A stretch of DNA of 64,000 nt from Solwaraspora sp. WMMD792 (GCF_029626105.1 NZ_JARUBH010000009.1:5208001-5272000); one strand, 5' to 3'. Numbered from the stretch's first letter, positions 37,535 to 46,781 are shown. A program made the numbers and translations. The notes: a model not told the origin generated them from the letters alone.

Positions 37535-40500
37535 TCAGGCTAGCGAGCGCGCCGCCCGGCCGGCATCCCCGGGTCCGCCATGATCCACCCCACCGACCAG
37601 GCCACTGTCATCCACAGCAGACCTGATCGCGTCGGCGGCGGCCCGCTCGCTGACCTGCTCGGTGCCGTACGCGAGACCGACCGCCCGGTCGGCTGCCTGC
37701 CGCGCCGCCACCCGCTCGCCGTTGGCGGCCAGCACGGTGGCCAGCACACCGAACCCGGCGACCTGGCTGCGGACGTCCTCCGCCGGCGCGTCCAGCGCCC
37801 GCCGGGCCCAGTGCAGCGCCGTTCCCGGCTGCCCGTCGGCGAGCAACGCCGCCGCGTACCGGGCCAACGTCTGACGTCGGGAGAACAACACCGCCGGGCT
37901 GTCCACCGCGGTCGCGACCGGTGCCAGCAGCCCGACCGCGGTCGGTGGGTCACCCGCCGCCAGCCGCGCCGAGGCGAGCAGCACCCGTGGCGCCACCTGG
38001 ACGGCGGCCAACGGGTTGTGCGGCTCGACCGACGTCAGCACCGACTGCGCCAACCGCTCGGCACCGGCCACGTCACCGCACTCCAGGGCGACGAAGCCGC
38101 GCAGCGTCCCGGCCATCCCGATCAGCAACGGGTGATCGATCCGCTCCCCCTGGGCCAGCGCGTCGGAGAGCAGATCGGCGGCGTGTTCCCACTGGCCGAG
38201 CCCGCGCGCCACCACCCCCCGCGCCAGCAACGCGAAGCCCCGACCCCAGTCGTCGGCCGCGCTGTCGAAATCCCGGTACGCGCGCCGCGCCGACTGGTCC
38301 GCCTCAGCCAGCTCACCCAACTCGGCCGCGGCGAACGCCTCGACCGCCCGCAGCGTGCCGACCGCCCACGCCTCCCCCACCCGCTCGCCGAACGGCAGGA
38401 ACACCCGGGCCAACCGGCGGGCGTCGGCCAACCGGCCGGAGAGCAGCCGGGCGAACGCGGTGGTGCCCCGCAGCCAGGCCCGCCCCACCGGATCGTCCAG
38501 CTCGACGAACAGCCGCGCCGCCCGGTTCAGCACCGCGTCGGCGCCGGCGAAGTCGCCGCGCATCGTGGTCACCCACGCCAGGCTCTGCAACGACCAGGCC
38601 TGCCCACGCCGGTCGCCAGCTGCCAGGTTCACCTGGTACGCCGCAGCGAACCGGCTGCTCGCCCGGCTGAGCCGGCCGGCCAGGAAGTCGGCCATCCCGA
38701 GTCGGCGCATCGCCTCCGCCCGCTCGGCGGGCAGCCCGACGTCGGTGGCCACCTGCAACGCCTCACGCCACACCGCCACCGCACGGGCGGCGTCGCCCAC
38801 CGCCCGGTGGGCCCGACCGGACACCAGCAGGGCACCGGCCCGGGCTGCGGCGTCCTCACCGGCGTTGGCGAGCACCTTCTCGGCGGTGGCCAGCGCCTCG
38901 GCCGGCCGCCCGGTCTGCAGCAGCGCCCGGGCGTAGACCAGCCGGTCGGCCTTCGGCACCGCGTCCCCGCCGAGCGCGGACGCCCGTTCGGCGTACTCCA
39001 CGGCCAGCTCCGGTTCACCGACCGCGATCGACCGACGGGCCGCCCGGCCCAGCGCCGCGACCCCCAACGGCCCGACGGCACGGGCCGCCGAGTCCGGGCG
39101 CAGCCCGACCGCCTCGGCCAGGCCGACGGCCCGTTCGACGTGGTCGGCGACGAACACGTCCCGCAGCGCCGGGCTCATCCCGCCCGGCCCACCGCTCGCC
39201 GGGCCGGTGCCGACCGCCGCCGGCGCGTCGGCCCCGGCCGCCCACCGGGCCAGGCACGCGTGCCGTTCCGCCAGGTCGGCCTTGCCGATCCCGGCATAGG
39301 CGGCCTCCCGCATCAGCGGGGTCGGGAAGGCGAAGCCGACCCGGGTACGGTGCAGCATGCGTCGTTGCAGCAACTCTTCGACGGCCCGGTCGAGCTCGAC
39401 CGCCACCACCGCCGCCGGCCGGCCGTCCCGCCGGTCCCGCAACGACTCCAAGGTGCCGTCCGGCACCACGTCGCCGACCACCGCGGCGTCACGCAGCACC
39501 GACCGGGCGTCGGCCGGCAACGCGTCGATCCGGGCGGCCAGCACCGCGGCCAGGTCCCGGGAGAGCAGCCGGCTGCTCAGCGACCCGGGTGCCAGCCGCC
39601 AGTCCGCGCTGTCGCCGCCGGCGGCGTCGGCCGACGGACCGGTCCGGGTCAACGCGCCCCGCTCGATCAGCAGGGTGACCAGCTCGGCCAGGTAGAACGG
39701 GTTGCCCTGGGCGGTGGCCAGCAGCCGGTCCACGTCGGGTTGCGGCAGCCGCCCACCGCCGAGGTACGAGGTGAGCAGCCGGGCCGCGTCGGCCCCGCGC
39801 AGCGGCGGCAACGGGTGCACCTCGGCGTCGGCCACCCCGGTCAGCACCCCGGCGGTACGCACCAGCTCGGGTCGGCCGAGCAGCAGCACCAGCACCGGAC
39901 CGGTGAGCCGGGACAACGTCTCGCCGAGCACCTCGACGGTGTCCGGCAGGGCGTCGTGCAGGTCGTCGACCACGATCAGCAGCGGCGCCTCCCGGGCCAG
40001 GGCGCTGAGCAGGTCGGCCACCGCGCTCGGGATCGCCTCGGCGTCGAGCACCGGAGCGTCCGTGGTCAGGTCCGCCGGGCCGGACGACGGGTGCGCGGCG
40101 GCCGGTGGATCCGCGTACCCGAGCAGGGTCAGCAGCAGGTCGACGGAGAGCGGCGGCGGCTCCGGACGGACCCGGGCCAGTCGTTGCCCGAGGCGGCGCA
40201 GCCGTTCCTCGACGACCGGGCGGGTGACCGCGGTGGAGCTGTCCCGGGGCAGCCCGGCCGCGATCCGCACCAGGTCGGCCAGCGGGGCCAGCCGACGCCG
40301 CTCGCCGAAGGCGGCACAGCGTACCGAGAGCACCCGTGCGCCGGTCGGCGCGGCGTACCGCCCGGTGCCGACGTCGTAGCCGGCGGCGTACCGCTCGACC
40401 TCGACGGCGAACCGGGTCTTGCCGATGCCGGCCTCCGCGGTGAGCACCAGCACCCGAGGGTCGCCGTGGTCGATCACCTCGGTGAGCCGGCCGGCCAGCC

Positions 40501-41215
40501 GGCCGATCTCGGCCTCCCGCCCGACGAACGGGGCCTGGTCGCCGATGCCCGACCGGGTGCCGGGCGCGTCGTGCAGACCGAGCAGCTCGTACGCCTCGAC
40601 CGGGGCGCGTTTGCCCTTGAGCCGCAGCGGACGCAGCTGCCGCCAGGCGGCGACGTGCCGGGTGCCGGTGACGGTGCCGGCCCCGGCGTACACCGCGCCG
40701 ACCGCCGCGGCGTCGGCGAGCCGCGCGGCGGTGTTGACCGTGTCACCGATCACCGTGTACTCGATGGCCGCCTGGATGCCGGCGACCACGTCACCGGTGT
40801 TCAGGCCGACCCGCAGGCCGAGCGGAGCGCCGCCGCCCCGCTCGTCGTCGAGCACCCGGCGCACCGCCCGCTGCATGCTGAGCGCGGCCCGTACCGCACG
40901 CTCGGCGTCGTCCTCGTGGGCGACCGGGGCGCCGAAGACCGCCATGATCCCGTCCCCGGTCAGCTTGTCGACGTGCCCGCCGAAGGTCTTGACCGCCCCG
41001 GCCAGGGCGGCGAGCACCCGGTCGGTGACGGCACCGACCCGTTCCGGGTCGAGATCCTCCGACCAGGAGGTGAAGTCGGACAAATCGCCGAAGAGCACGG
41101 TGACCACCCGGCGTTCGGCGGCCGGTAGGAAGGCGGCCGCCGGCAGCGCACCGCCACAGTTGTGGCAGAACCGCGCGCCGGGTACCGCGACGGTTCCGCA
41201 CACCGGGCAGGTCAC
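37535..41215 (-). CDS. Adenylate/guanylate cyclase domain, AAA ATPase and TPR regulator
   Basis: 1226 residues from a GTG overlapping the MBL-gene stop (GTGA). Domains in order: a zinc ribbon (Cys3, Cys6, Cys17, Cys20); a class III cyclase at about 36-215; an AAA/STAND-like ATPase with AEAGIGKT at 260-267 and a Walker B near LLIVVDDLHD; then about 600 residues of helical TPR-like repeats. In the cyclase the metal ligands Asp44 (FGDLSDFT) and Asp88 (LTGDGIMAVF) and the transition-state Asn161/Arg165 (NTAAR) are present, so it may be active. The architecture matches large actinobacterial cyclase-ATPase regulators (M. tuberculosis Rv1358/Rv2488c-like, but without their LuxR tail). Cytoplasmic. 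Confidence 0.9.
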   Translation of the reverse strand: MTCPVCGTVAVPGARFCHNCGGALPAAAFLPAAERRVVTVLFGDLSDFTSWSEDLDPERVGAVTDRVLAALAGAVKTFGGHVDKLTGDGIMAVFGAPVAHEDDAERAVRAALSMQRAVRRVLDDERGGGAPLGLRVGLNTGDVVAGIQAAIEYTVIGDTVNTAARLADAAAVGAVYAGAGTVTGTRHVAAWRQLRPLRLKGKRAPVEAYELLGLHDAPGTRSGIGDQAPFVGREAEIGRLAGRLTEVIDHGDPRVLVLTAEAGIGKTRFAVEVERYAAGYDVGTGRYAAPTGARVLSVRCAAFGERRRLAPLADLVRIAAGLPRDSSTAVTRPVVEERLRRLGQRLARVRPEPPPLSVDLLLTLLGYADPPAAAHPSSGPADLTTDAPVLDAEAIPSAVADLLSALAREAPLLIVVDDLHDALPDTVEVLGETLSRLTGPVLVLLLGRPELVRTAGVLTGVADAEVHPLPPLRGADAARLLTSYLGGGRLPQPDVDRLLATAQGNPFYLAELVTLLIERGALTRTGPSADAAGGDSADWRLAPGSLSSRLLSRDLAAVLAARIDALPADARSVLRDAAVVGDVVPDGTLESLRDRRDGRPAAVVAVELDRAVEELLQRRMLHRTRVGFAFPTPLMREAAYAGIGKADLAERHACLARWAAGADAPAAVGTGPASGGPGGMSPALRDVFVADHVERAVGLAEAVGLRPDSAARAVGPLGVAALGRAARRSIAVGEPELAVEYAERASALGGDAVPKADRLVYARALLQTGRPAEALATAEKVLANAGEDAAARAGALLVSGRAHRAVGDAARAVAVWREALQVATDVGLPAERAEAMRRLGMADFLAGRLSRASSRFAAAYQVNLAAGDRRGQAWSLQSLAWVTTMRGDFAGADAVLNRAARLFVELDDPVGRAWLRGTTAFARLLSGRLADARRLARVFLPFGERVGEAWAVGTLRAVEAFAAAELGELAEADQSARRAYRDFDSAADDWGRGFALLARGVVARGLGQWEHAADLLSDALAQGERIDHPLLIGMAGTLRGFVALECGDVAGAERLAQSVLTSVEPHNPLAAVQVAPRVLLASARLAAGDPPTAVGLLAPVATAVDSPAVLFSRRQTLARYAAALLADGQPGTALHWARRALDAPAEDVRSQVAGFGVLATVLAANGERVAARQAADRAVGLAYGTEQVSERAAADAIRSAVDDSGLVGGVDHGGPGDAGRAARSLA

Positions 41216-42108
41216 TGGCGGTCCAACCCGGTCCGCCCCGGTGTCGATTCCCGGTCACCGGCCACGCTGTCGGTCGAGGCGTCCAGGTAGGCGAGCTGTG
41301 CCCGGACCGACCACTCGGCGGCCGGCCACAGCGCCCGGTCGACGGTGGCGTACACCTCGGCGACGACGGCCGCCGGTTCGGTCACGCCCCGGGCCACCAC
41401 CTGGCGGACCTGGTCCAGCCGGGCCTGCCGGTGGGCCAGGTAGAACCGGGCGGCGGCGGCGCAGTCGGTCAGCGCCGGGCCGTGCCCCGGCAGCGCCGTG
41501 ACCTGGTCGTACGCCGCGAGTCGCCGCAGGCTGGCCAGGTAGTCGCCGAGGTCGCCGTCGGGCCAGGCGACCACGGTGGTGCCCCGGCCGAGGATGGTGT
41601 CACCGGTCAGCACGGCCTGCCGCCCGTCCGGCCCGGCGACCAGGAAGCAGGCCGAGTCGGCGGTGTGGCCGGGGGTGGCCAGCACGGTGATGGTCAGCCC
41701 GGCGACGTCCAGCACGGTCCCGTCGCCGAGCCGGTCCGGCTCCACCGCCCGCTGGTCGGGGGCTTCCCCGTCGCGGTCGGCGGCTCCGCCCCGCTCGTCG
41801 GCGGCCGGGCCCCGGACCGGTGCCTGGAACCGCTCAGCGGCCGCCGGCACCGCCTCGACGTGGTCCGGGTGCCCGTGGGTCACCAGGATCATCGAGTACG
41901 GGCCGTGCGCCGCCAGCCGGTCGAGGTGGCCGGCGTCGGCCGGACCCGGGTCGACGAGAACGCCGTACCGCTCGCCCGGCCGACGCAACACCCAGGTGTT
42001 GGTGCCGTCCAGCGTCATCGGCCCGGGATTGGGTGCCCGCACCAGGGTCGCCCAGCCCGGCAGATCACTGGCCAGGGCCGCGGCAGGGGTGGTGACGTGC
42101 GCGGTCAT
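41212..42108 (-). CDS. Metallo-beta-lactamase-fold hydrolase
   Basis: 298 residues. The start is the ATG at 42108; TACCAT (42121-42116) lies 7 nt upstream, indicating a leaderless mRNA. The MBL metal motif is THGHPDHVEAV, with further ligands in ATPGHTADS, LTGDTILG and LPGHGP. The hydrolase is of glyoxalase-II/LACTB2-like type (orthologue Rv3677c); the substrate is not known. A stretch near residues 110-130 (Asp/Glu/Arg-rich, DERGGAADRDGEAPDQRA) is an unusual insertion. Its stop overlaps the cyclase gene start, so both are co-transcribed. Confidence 0.92.
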   Translation of the reverse strand: MTAHVTTPAAALASDLPGWATLVRAPNPGPMTLDGTNTWVLRRPGERYGVLVDPGPADAGHLDRLAAHGPYSMILVTHGHPDHVEAVPAAAERFQAPVRGPAADERGGAADRDGEAPDQRAVEPDRLGDGTVLDVAGLTITVLATPGHTADSACFLVAGPDGRQAVLTGDTILGRGTTVVAWPDGDLGDYLASLRRLAAYDQVTALPGHGPALTDCAAAARFYLAHRQARLDQVRQVVARGVTEPAAVVAEVYATVDRALWPAAEWSVRAQLAYLDASTDSVAGDRESTPGRTGLDRQ

Positions 42109-42197
42109 GGCTGCGATGGTACGGCCGCGCGGTGACTTCGCCGAGACTTCTTCAGCCCGCTCGGGTGCCGGCCGGCGCTCGGCCGGCGCGGACCGGG

Positions 42198-42659
42198 TCA
42201 GGAGACCTCGACGACGACCTCCACCTCGACCGGCGCGCCAAGCGGGAGCTCGGCCACCCCGACGGCGCTGCGGGCGTGCCGGCCGGCGTCGCCGAAGACC
42301 TCGCCGAACAGCTCGGAGGCACCGTTGATCACGGCGGGCTGGCCGGTGAACCCGGCGGCCGAGGCGACGAAGCCGGTGACCTTGACGATCCGGGTCACGG
42401 CGTCGAGACCGACCAGGGCGTCGATCGCGGCGAGCGCGTTCAGCGCACACCGGCCGGCAAGTTCCCTGCCCTGTTCGGGGGTCACCTCGGCACCCACCTT
42501 GCCGACGGCGAGCAACGCTCCGTCGGCCATCGGCAGTTGGCCGGAGACGTAGACGTGCTGACCGGAGCGGACCGCCGGAACGTAGGCGGCCACCGGCGGG
42601 ACCACGGTCGGCAGGCTCAGCCCCAGTTCGGTGAGGCGGGCGTGCGGGCCAGCGGTCAC
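42198..42659 (-). CDS. RidA/YjgF-family protein
   Basis: 153 residues; the GTG at 42659 overlaps the DUF4177 stop (GTGA). RidA proteins hydrolyse reactive enamine/imine intermediates released by PLP enzymes. The body shows HVYVSGQLPMADG, CALNALAAIDALVGLDAVTRIVKVTGFV and GRHARSAVGVAELPLGAPVEVE. The conserved substrate-binding Arg of catalytic RidA (in the ARSAVGV segment) is present. Orthologue by position is Rv3678c. Confidence 0.92.
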   Translation of the reverse strand: MTAGPHARLTELGLSLPTVVPPVAAYVPAVRSGQHVYVSGQLPMADGALLAVGKVGAEVTPEQGRELAGRCALNALAAIDALVGLDAVTRIVKVTGFVASAAGFTGQPAVINGASELFGEVFGDAGRHARSAVGVAELPLGAPVEVEVVVEVS

Positions 42660-42811
42660 GACTTCGGCCGCTTCAGGTACGCCACCAGCTGGTCCGGGTT
42701 GGGACCGGGAATCACGGTGACCAGTTCCCAGCCGTCCTCACCCCAGTTGTCGAGGATCTGCTTGGTGGCATGCACCAGCAGCGGCACGGTGACGTACTCC
42801 CACTTCTGCAT
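42656..42811 (-). CDS. Small DUF4177 protein
   Basis: 51 residues starting MQKWEYVTVPLLVH; the core motif ILDNWGEDGWELV and the ending VAYLKRPK are typical of DUF4177 proteins found next to RidA in actinobacteria (Rv3678A). The ATG at 42811 is chosen because the upstream in-frame extension is Arg-rich and not family-like; AGGAG lies about 10 nt upstream. Function unknown. Confidence 0.9.
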   Translation of the reverse strand: MQKWEYVTVPLLVHATKQILDNWGEDGWELVTVIPGPNPDQLVAYLKRPKS

Positions 42812-42959
42812 CTCGTTACGGCTCCTAGCTCTGATTCGCCAACCGCCACAGCCTACGGCCACGGCCGGGACGGTGAGCCGGGTGCGTCGGCCAGATACCC
42901 TGACCGTCTGGCGGCGGCTACTGTCCGCCGACGACGAGACCTGAAACCTGAGGATGAGG

Positions 42960-43823
42960 ATGACGCAACCGCCCAGTGGCGAGGCACAGCCACCGGACGC
43001 ACAGCCACCGGCGCCGGACGCACAGCCGACCGAGGCGCAGCCGACAGGGGCGCAGCCGACAGGGGCGCAGCCGACAGGGCCGGGGCAGTCGATCCCGCCG
43101 CCGCCCTGGCAGCGTCCTCCCGCACCGCCGTTCGCGCCGCCGCCGGACCGGTCGCCGTACGCTCCGCCGCCGGCCGGCGCACCGTTCGCGGCGGCACCGG
43201 GTGGCCCGCCGTTCCCGCCGGCTCCGGGTCAGGCCGCACCGCCACCCGGGCAGCCCGTTCCACCGCCGCCCGGGCAGCCCGTACCGCCCGCTCCCGGCCA
43301 GCCGGTGTCACCGGGACAGCCGATACCCCCCGGCCAGCCCGTACCGCCGGCTCCCGGCTCACCGGCCGCGGCCGCCGCCGGCCGCCGACGCGGCCTGCTG
43401 ATCACCTCGGTGGTGCTCGGTGTCGTACTGCTGCTCTGCGGTGGTGGCGGCATCGCGGCGTTCCTGGTGATCAACAACCTGGAGACGGGTAGCGGCGCGG
43501 CCGAACCGGTCGCCGCCGTGGACGATTTCCTGCACGCCGTGTACATCGACCGGGACGTCACGGCCGCGGCCGACCTGGTCTGCCGGGAGGCCCGGGACGA
43601 GTCCGCGCTGATCGAGAAGGTGGAGGAGATCGAGGGCTACTCGTCGACGTACCGCAACCCGCAGTTCGAGTGGAACGTGCCGACCGTCGACGAGCAGGAC
43701 GAGGAGCGGGCCGTCGTCTCGGTCACCGTGCGCATGATCACCGAGGACGAGCGCAGCGCGGAGCAGGACCTCAGCTTCGTGGTGGTGCAGAAGTCCGGCT
43801 GGTTCGTCTGCGACGTCAACTGA
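42960..43823 (+). CDS. Proline-rich single-pass membrane protein with NTF2-like domain
   Basis: 287 residues; the ATG at 42960 is preferred over 42954 because GAGG at 42950-42953 is 6 nt away. The first ~140 residues are a low-complexity Pro/Gln/Ala head with QPTGA and PGQPVPP repeats, probably cytoplasmic. One helix (GLLITSVVLGVVLLLCGGGG to FLVI) leads to a ~110-residue outer domain with two cysteines (DLVCREA and WFVCDVN). The domain ends with a beta hairpin typical of NTF2-like tails. The same layout is seen in the protein at 4389-4937. It is divergent from DUF4177/RidA, an insertion relative to the M. tuberculosis order. Confidence 0.8.
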   Translation: MTQPPSGEAQPPDAQPPAPDAQPTEAQPTGAQPTGAQPTGPGQSIPPPPWQRPPAPPFAPPPDRSPYAPPPAGAPFAAAPGGPPFPPAPGQAAPPPGQPVPPPPGQPVPPAPGQPVSPGQPIPPGQPVPPAPGSPAAAAAGRRRGLLITSVVLGVVLLLCGGGGIAAFLVINNLETGSGAAEPVAAVDDFLHAVYIDRDVTAAADLVCREARDESALIEKVEEIEGYSSTYRNPQFEWNVPTVDEQDEERAVVSVTVRMITEDERSAEQDLSFVVVQKSGWFVCDVN

Positions 43824-43851
43824 GCCGCGCCGCGCACTAGTCTGGTTGGAC

Positions 43852-44862
43852 GTGGGGGTCACCGAGCAGTCACCTGTCGCCGCCGTACCCGGCTGGCCGT
43901 CCCGGTTGCATGTGGTGACCGGCAAGGGCGGGACCGGCAAGACCAGTGTCGCCGCCGCGTTGGCGCTCGCCCTGGCCGGCTCGGGCAAGCGCACCCTGCT
44001 CGCCGAGGTGGAGGGCCGCCAGGGCATCGCACAGCTGTTCGACATCGCGCCGCTGCCGTACCAGGAGCGCCGGATCACCGCCTCGGCCGCCGGAGGCGAG
44101 GTCCGCGCCCTGGCGGTGGACCCGGAGGAGGCGCTGCTGGAGTACCTCGACATGTTCTACAAGCTGGGCGCGGCCGGGCGGGCGCTGCGGCGCCTGGGTG
44201 CCATCGACTTCGCCACCACCATCGCTCCCGGGCTGCGCGACGTCCTGCTCACCGGCAAGGTGAAGGAGGCCACCACCAGGATGGTGGACCGGCGGCGGGT
44301 CTACGACGCGGTGGTGCTCGACGCACCGCCCACCGGGCGGATCGGCCGGTTCCTGAACGTGACCGCCGAGGCTGCCCGGCTGGCCAAGGTCGGCCCGATC
44401 AAGACCCAGAGCGAGGGCGTCGCGGTACTGCTGCGCTCGCCGATCACGGCGGTGCACGTGGTGACCCTGTTGGAGGAGATGCCGGTGCAGGAGACCCTCG
44501 ACGCGGTCGCCGACCTGACTGCGCTGGGCATCCCGGTGGGCAATGTGATCGTCAACTCGGCCCGGCCGCCGTTGCTCGCCGACGGGCCGGTCGCTCAGAC
44601 GCAGCTGCGGCGCGGGCTGGCCGCAGCCGGGCTGCCGACCGACCGGGAGACGGTGACCGGCCTGCGGGCCGAGGCACAGGAGCACCTCACCCGCCGCGCG
44701 CTGGAGGACTCGCTGCTGACCGACCTGGTCGAGTTGGGCCGGCCGATCGTCCGGCTGCCGCTGCTGCCGGACGGGGTCACCCGCGAGGGCCTGGACACGC
44801 TGGCCGCAGCGTTGCTGACCGGCACCGGGCCAGCTGCTGGAAGCGACCTCACAGCGACTTGA
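43852..44862 (+). CDS. ArsA/Get3-like ATPase, first of pair
   Basis: 336 residues from the GTG at 43852; TAGTCT (43838-43843) lies 8 nt upstream. The deviant Walker A GKGGTGKT is at residues 24-31, and switch regions are seen at VVLDAPPTGRIGRFLNV. The family includes arsenite-pump and tail-anchor-targeting ATPases. The orthologue by order is Rv3679, which pairs with the product of the next gene as a Get3-like complex in mycobacteria. No arsenite-type Cys triad is visible, so arsenic transport is unlikely. Confidence 0.93.
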   Translation: MGVTEQSPVAAVPGWPSRLHVVTGKGGTGKTSVAAALALALAGSGKRTLLAEVEGRQGIAQLFDIAPLPYQERRITASAAGGEVRALAVDPEEALLEYLDMFYKLGAAGRALRRLGAIDFATTIAPGLRDVLLTGKVKEATTRMVDRRRVYDAVVLDAPPTGRIGRFLNVTAEAARLAKVGPIKTQSEGVAVLLRSPITAVHVVTLLEEMPVQETLDAVADLTALGIPVGNVIVNSARPPLLADGPVAQTQLRRGLAAAGLPTDRETVTGLRAEAQEHLTRRALEDSLLTDLVELGRPIVRLPLLPDGVTREGLDTLAAALLTGTGPAAGSDLTAT

Positions 44863-44899
44863 TCGGCGAATCCTGGGCCGACCCCGATACGCTCGACAG

Positions 44900-46045
44900 G
44901 TGCCTCCTGATCACGCAGCGCCACCGCTGGACGTCGACCGGATCCTGGCGGATCCGGGCGTACGGATCGTGGTCTGCTGCGGTGCCGGTGGGGTGGGCAA
45001 GACGACGACCGCGGCGGCCCTGGCGCTGCGCGCCGCCGAGCGGCACGGCCGGCGCACCGTGGTGCTCACCATCGACCCGGCCCGCCGGCTGGCGCAGTCG
45101 CTGGGCCTGACCGAGCTGGACAACACTCCCCGGCAGGTCAAGGGCATCGAGGTGGAGGCCAGCGGCGGCGAGTTGCACGCCATGATGCTGGACATGAAGC
45201 GCACCTTCGACGAGGTGGTGCTCGCGCACACCGACACGGACAAGGCCGCCGAGATCTTCGCGAACCCGTTCTACCAGGCCATGAGCTCGACCTTCGCCGG
45301 TACGCAGGAGTACATGGCGATGGAGAAGCTGGGCCAGCTGCACGCCGGTGGCGAGTGGGATCTGATCGTGGTCGACACGCCGCCGTCGCGGTCCGCGCTG
45401 GATTTCCTGGACGCACCGGCCCGGTTGGCCCGTTTCCTGGACGGCCGGATGCTCCGACTGCTGCTGGCACCGGCCCGGGCCGGCGGTCGAAGTATGTTCA
45501 GCCTGGTGACCGCGTCGTTCGGGGTGTTCTCCCGGGCGGTGCAGAAGATCCTCGGGGCCCAGTTGCTCAGTGACCTGTCCGGATTCGTGGCGGCACTGGA
45601 CTCGATGTTCGGCGGTTTCCGGCAGCGGGCCGAGCAGACGTACCGGGTCCTGCAGGCCGACGAGACGGCGTTTCTGCTGGTCGCGGCGCCGGAGCCGGAT
45701 GCGGTACGGGAGGCGGCGTACTTCGCCGGTCGGCTCGGCGCGGAGCGGATGCCGCTGGCCGGGCTGGTGCTCAACCGGGTGCACGAACCGGCCGTACCCG
45801 GGTTGTCCGCCGAGCGGAGCCTGACCGCCGCGCGGGAGCTGGACCGCGACGGCGGGCATCCGGCGACGGCCGAGGTGCTGCGGGTGCACGCCGCGGTGGC
45901 CCAGCAGTCGGCGCGGGAGCGCCGGGTGGCGGCGATGTTCACCGACGCGTTCCCGCAGGTGCCGGTGGCGACCGTCCGCGCGCAGCCCGCCGACGTGCAC
46001 GACATCGACGGGCTACGGACGATCGGTCACGCGGTCGCCGGCTGA
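44900..46045 (+). CDS. ArsA/Get3-like ATPase, second of pair
   Basis: 381 residues from the GTG at 44900; TACGCT (44888-44893) lies 6 nt upstream, so it has its own leaderless start despite following its partner by 37 nt. Walker A is GAGGVGKT at 28-35; switch I/II regions include LTIDPARRLAQSLGL and IVVDTPPSRSALDFLD. A hydrophobic client-groove-like segment (RMLRLLLAPARAGG to FGVFSRAVQKILGAQ) resembles Get3 helices. The orthologue by order is Rv3680. The pair probably forms a hetero-oligomer acting on membrane-protein or lipid clients; this is inference. Confidence 0.93.
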   Translation: MPPDHAAPPLDVDRILADPGVRIVVCCGAGGVGKTTTAAALALRAAERHGRRTVVLTIDPARRLAQSLGLTELDNTPRQVKGIEVEASGGELHAMMLDMKRTFDEVVLAHTDTDKAAEIFANPFYQAMSSTFAGTQEYMAMEKLGQLHAGGEWDLIVVDTPPSRSALDFLDAPARLARFLDGRMLRLLLAPARAGGRSMFSLVTASFGVFSRAVQKILGAQLLSDLSGFVAALDSMFGGFRQRAEQTYRVLQADETAFLLVAAPEPDAVREAAYFAGRLGAERMPLAGLVLNRVHEPAVPGLSAERSLTAARELDRDGGHPATAEVLRVHAAVAQQSARERRVAAMFTDAFPQVPVATVRAQPADVHDIDGLRTIGHAVAG

Positions 46046-46099
46046 GCCTGACCCCCGCGCGGCTCCCTCTGGTCCCGCACAGCTTCCCGGTTCAGCGGA

Positions 46100-46396
46100 T
46101 CACTTGGTGGCGACGAGCACCTTTTCGCGGTCCCGCATGGCTGCTTCGAACATTTTGCGCCAGCTCGCCACCTGCGGGTGCCGGCGCAGCAGAGCCCGCC
46201 GTTCCCGCTCGGTCATGCCGCCCCAGACCCCGAATTCGATCCGGTTGTCGAGTGCGTCGGCCAGGCACTCGTACCGGACCGGGCAACCCCGGCAGATGCG
46301 CTTGGCCACGTTCTGCTCAGCGCCCTGCACGAACAACGCGTCCGGGTCTCCGCTCTGGCACGCCGCCAGGCTGGGCCAATCAGCGATCATGCCCAT
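46100..46396 (-). CDS. wblA: WhiB-family iron-sulfur regulator (WhiB4/WblA type)
   Basis: 98 residues. Four cysteines, Cys13, Cys35, Cys38 and Cys44, bind a [4Fe-4S] cluster; GVWGG at 56-60 precedes a basic helix (TERERRALLRRHP). The sequence and the position between Get3-like ATPases and ponA2 match WhiB4 of mycobacteria and WblA of streptomycetes, redox-responsive regulators of oxidative stress and development. The ATG at 46396 follows a GGGGGA tract by about 9 nt; a second ATG two codons downstream is possible. The gene is divergent from the PBP gene, with which it shares a 385-bp control region. Confidence 0.95.
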   Translation of the reverse strand: MGMIADWPSLAACQSGDPDALFVQGAEQNVAKRICRGCPVRYECLADALDNRIEFGVWGGMTERERRALLRRHPQVASWRKMFEAAMRDREKVLVATK

Positions 46397-46781
46397 CGTT
46401 CCACGTCCCCCCTAGCAATTTCCGCTTGCAACCGGTGGAGTCAGTCGGCAAGCCGGGCGGCTGACGCTGCTTTCCCCCGCAGCACGCCGCCGTGCGATCC
46501 TCGCCGGACCATCATGTTCTGTAGTTGGGTGATTACGCAACGTTATTGACGAAATCCACTTATCCGGACACAACACCCTTCCCGGGCGCTCTGCCGAGCA
46601 GGGGTACCCGAGGCGGAAACGGGGAAACCCCGCCACCCACACCTTCCCGGGGGAAAGTAGGCGGCGGAGACCACAACCGCCGGACAGGTCTCTGCGTTTA
46701 GCACAACGAGGCCGGAGCCGGCAGGAAATGCACAGGTGCGCCACACGGCGACCTCTTCAGTCCCTCACGTACCCTGACTGG
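46397..46781. promoter_or_regulatory. Divergent control region between wblA and the PBP gene
   Basis: 385 bp without a convincing gene. It is locally AT-richer around 46515-46560. The plus strand can form CGGGG-AAA-CCCCG (46620-46632) and a TTCCC/GGGAA hairpin just after. The PBP start has TACCCT at 46770-46775 six nt upstream, so most of the region is probably operator space or an untranslated leader of wblA rather than PBP leader. Confidence 0.5.

Noticed and set aside
46397-46781. c-di-AMP (ydaO-type) riboswitch upstream of the PBP gene
   Set aside because: A few GGGGAAACC-like pieces are present, but I could not align the conserved cores and the mRNA appears leaderless.
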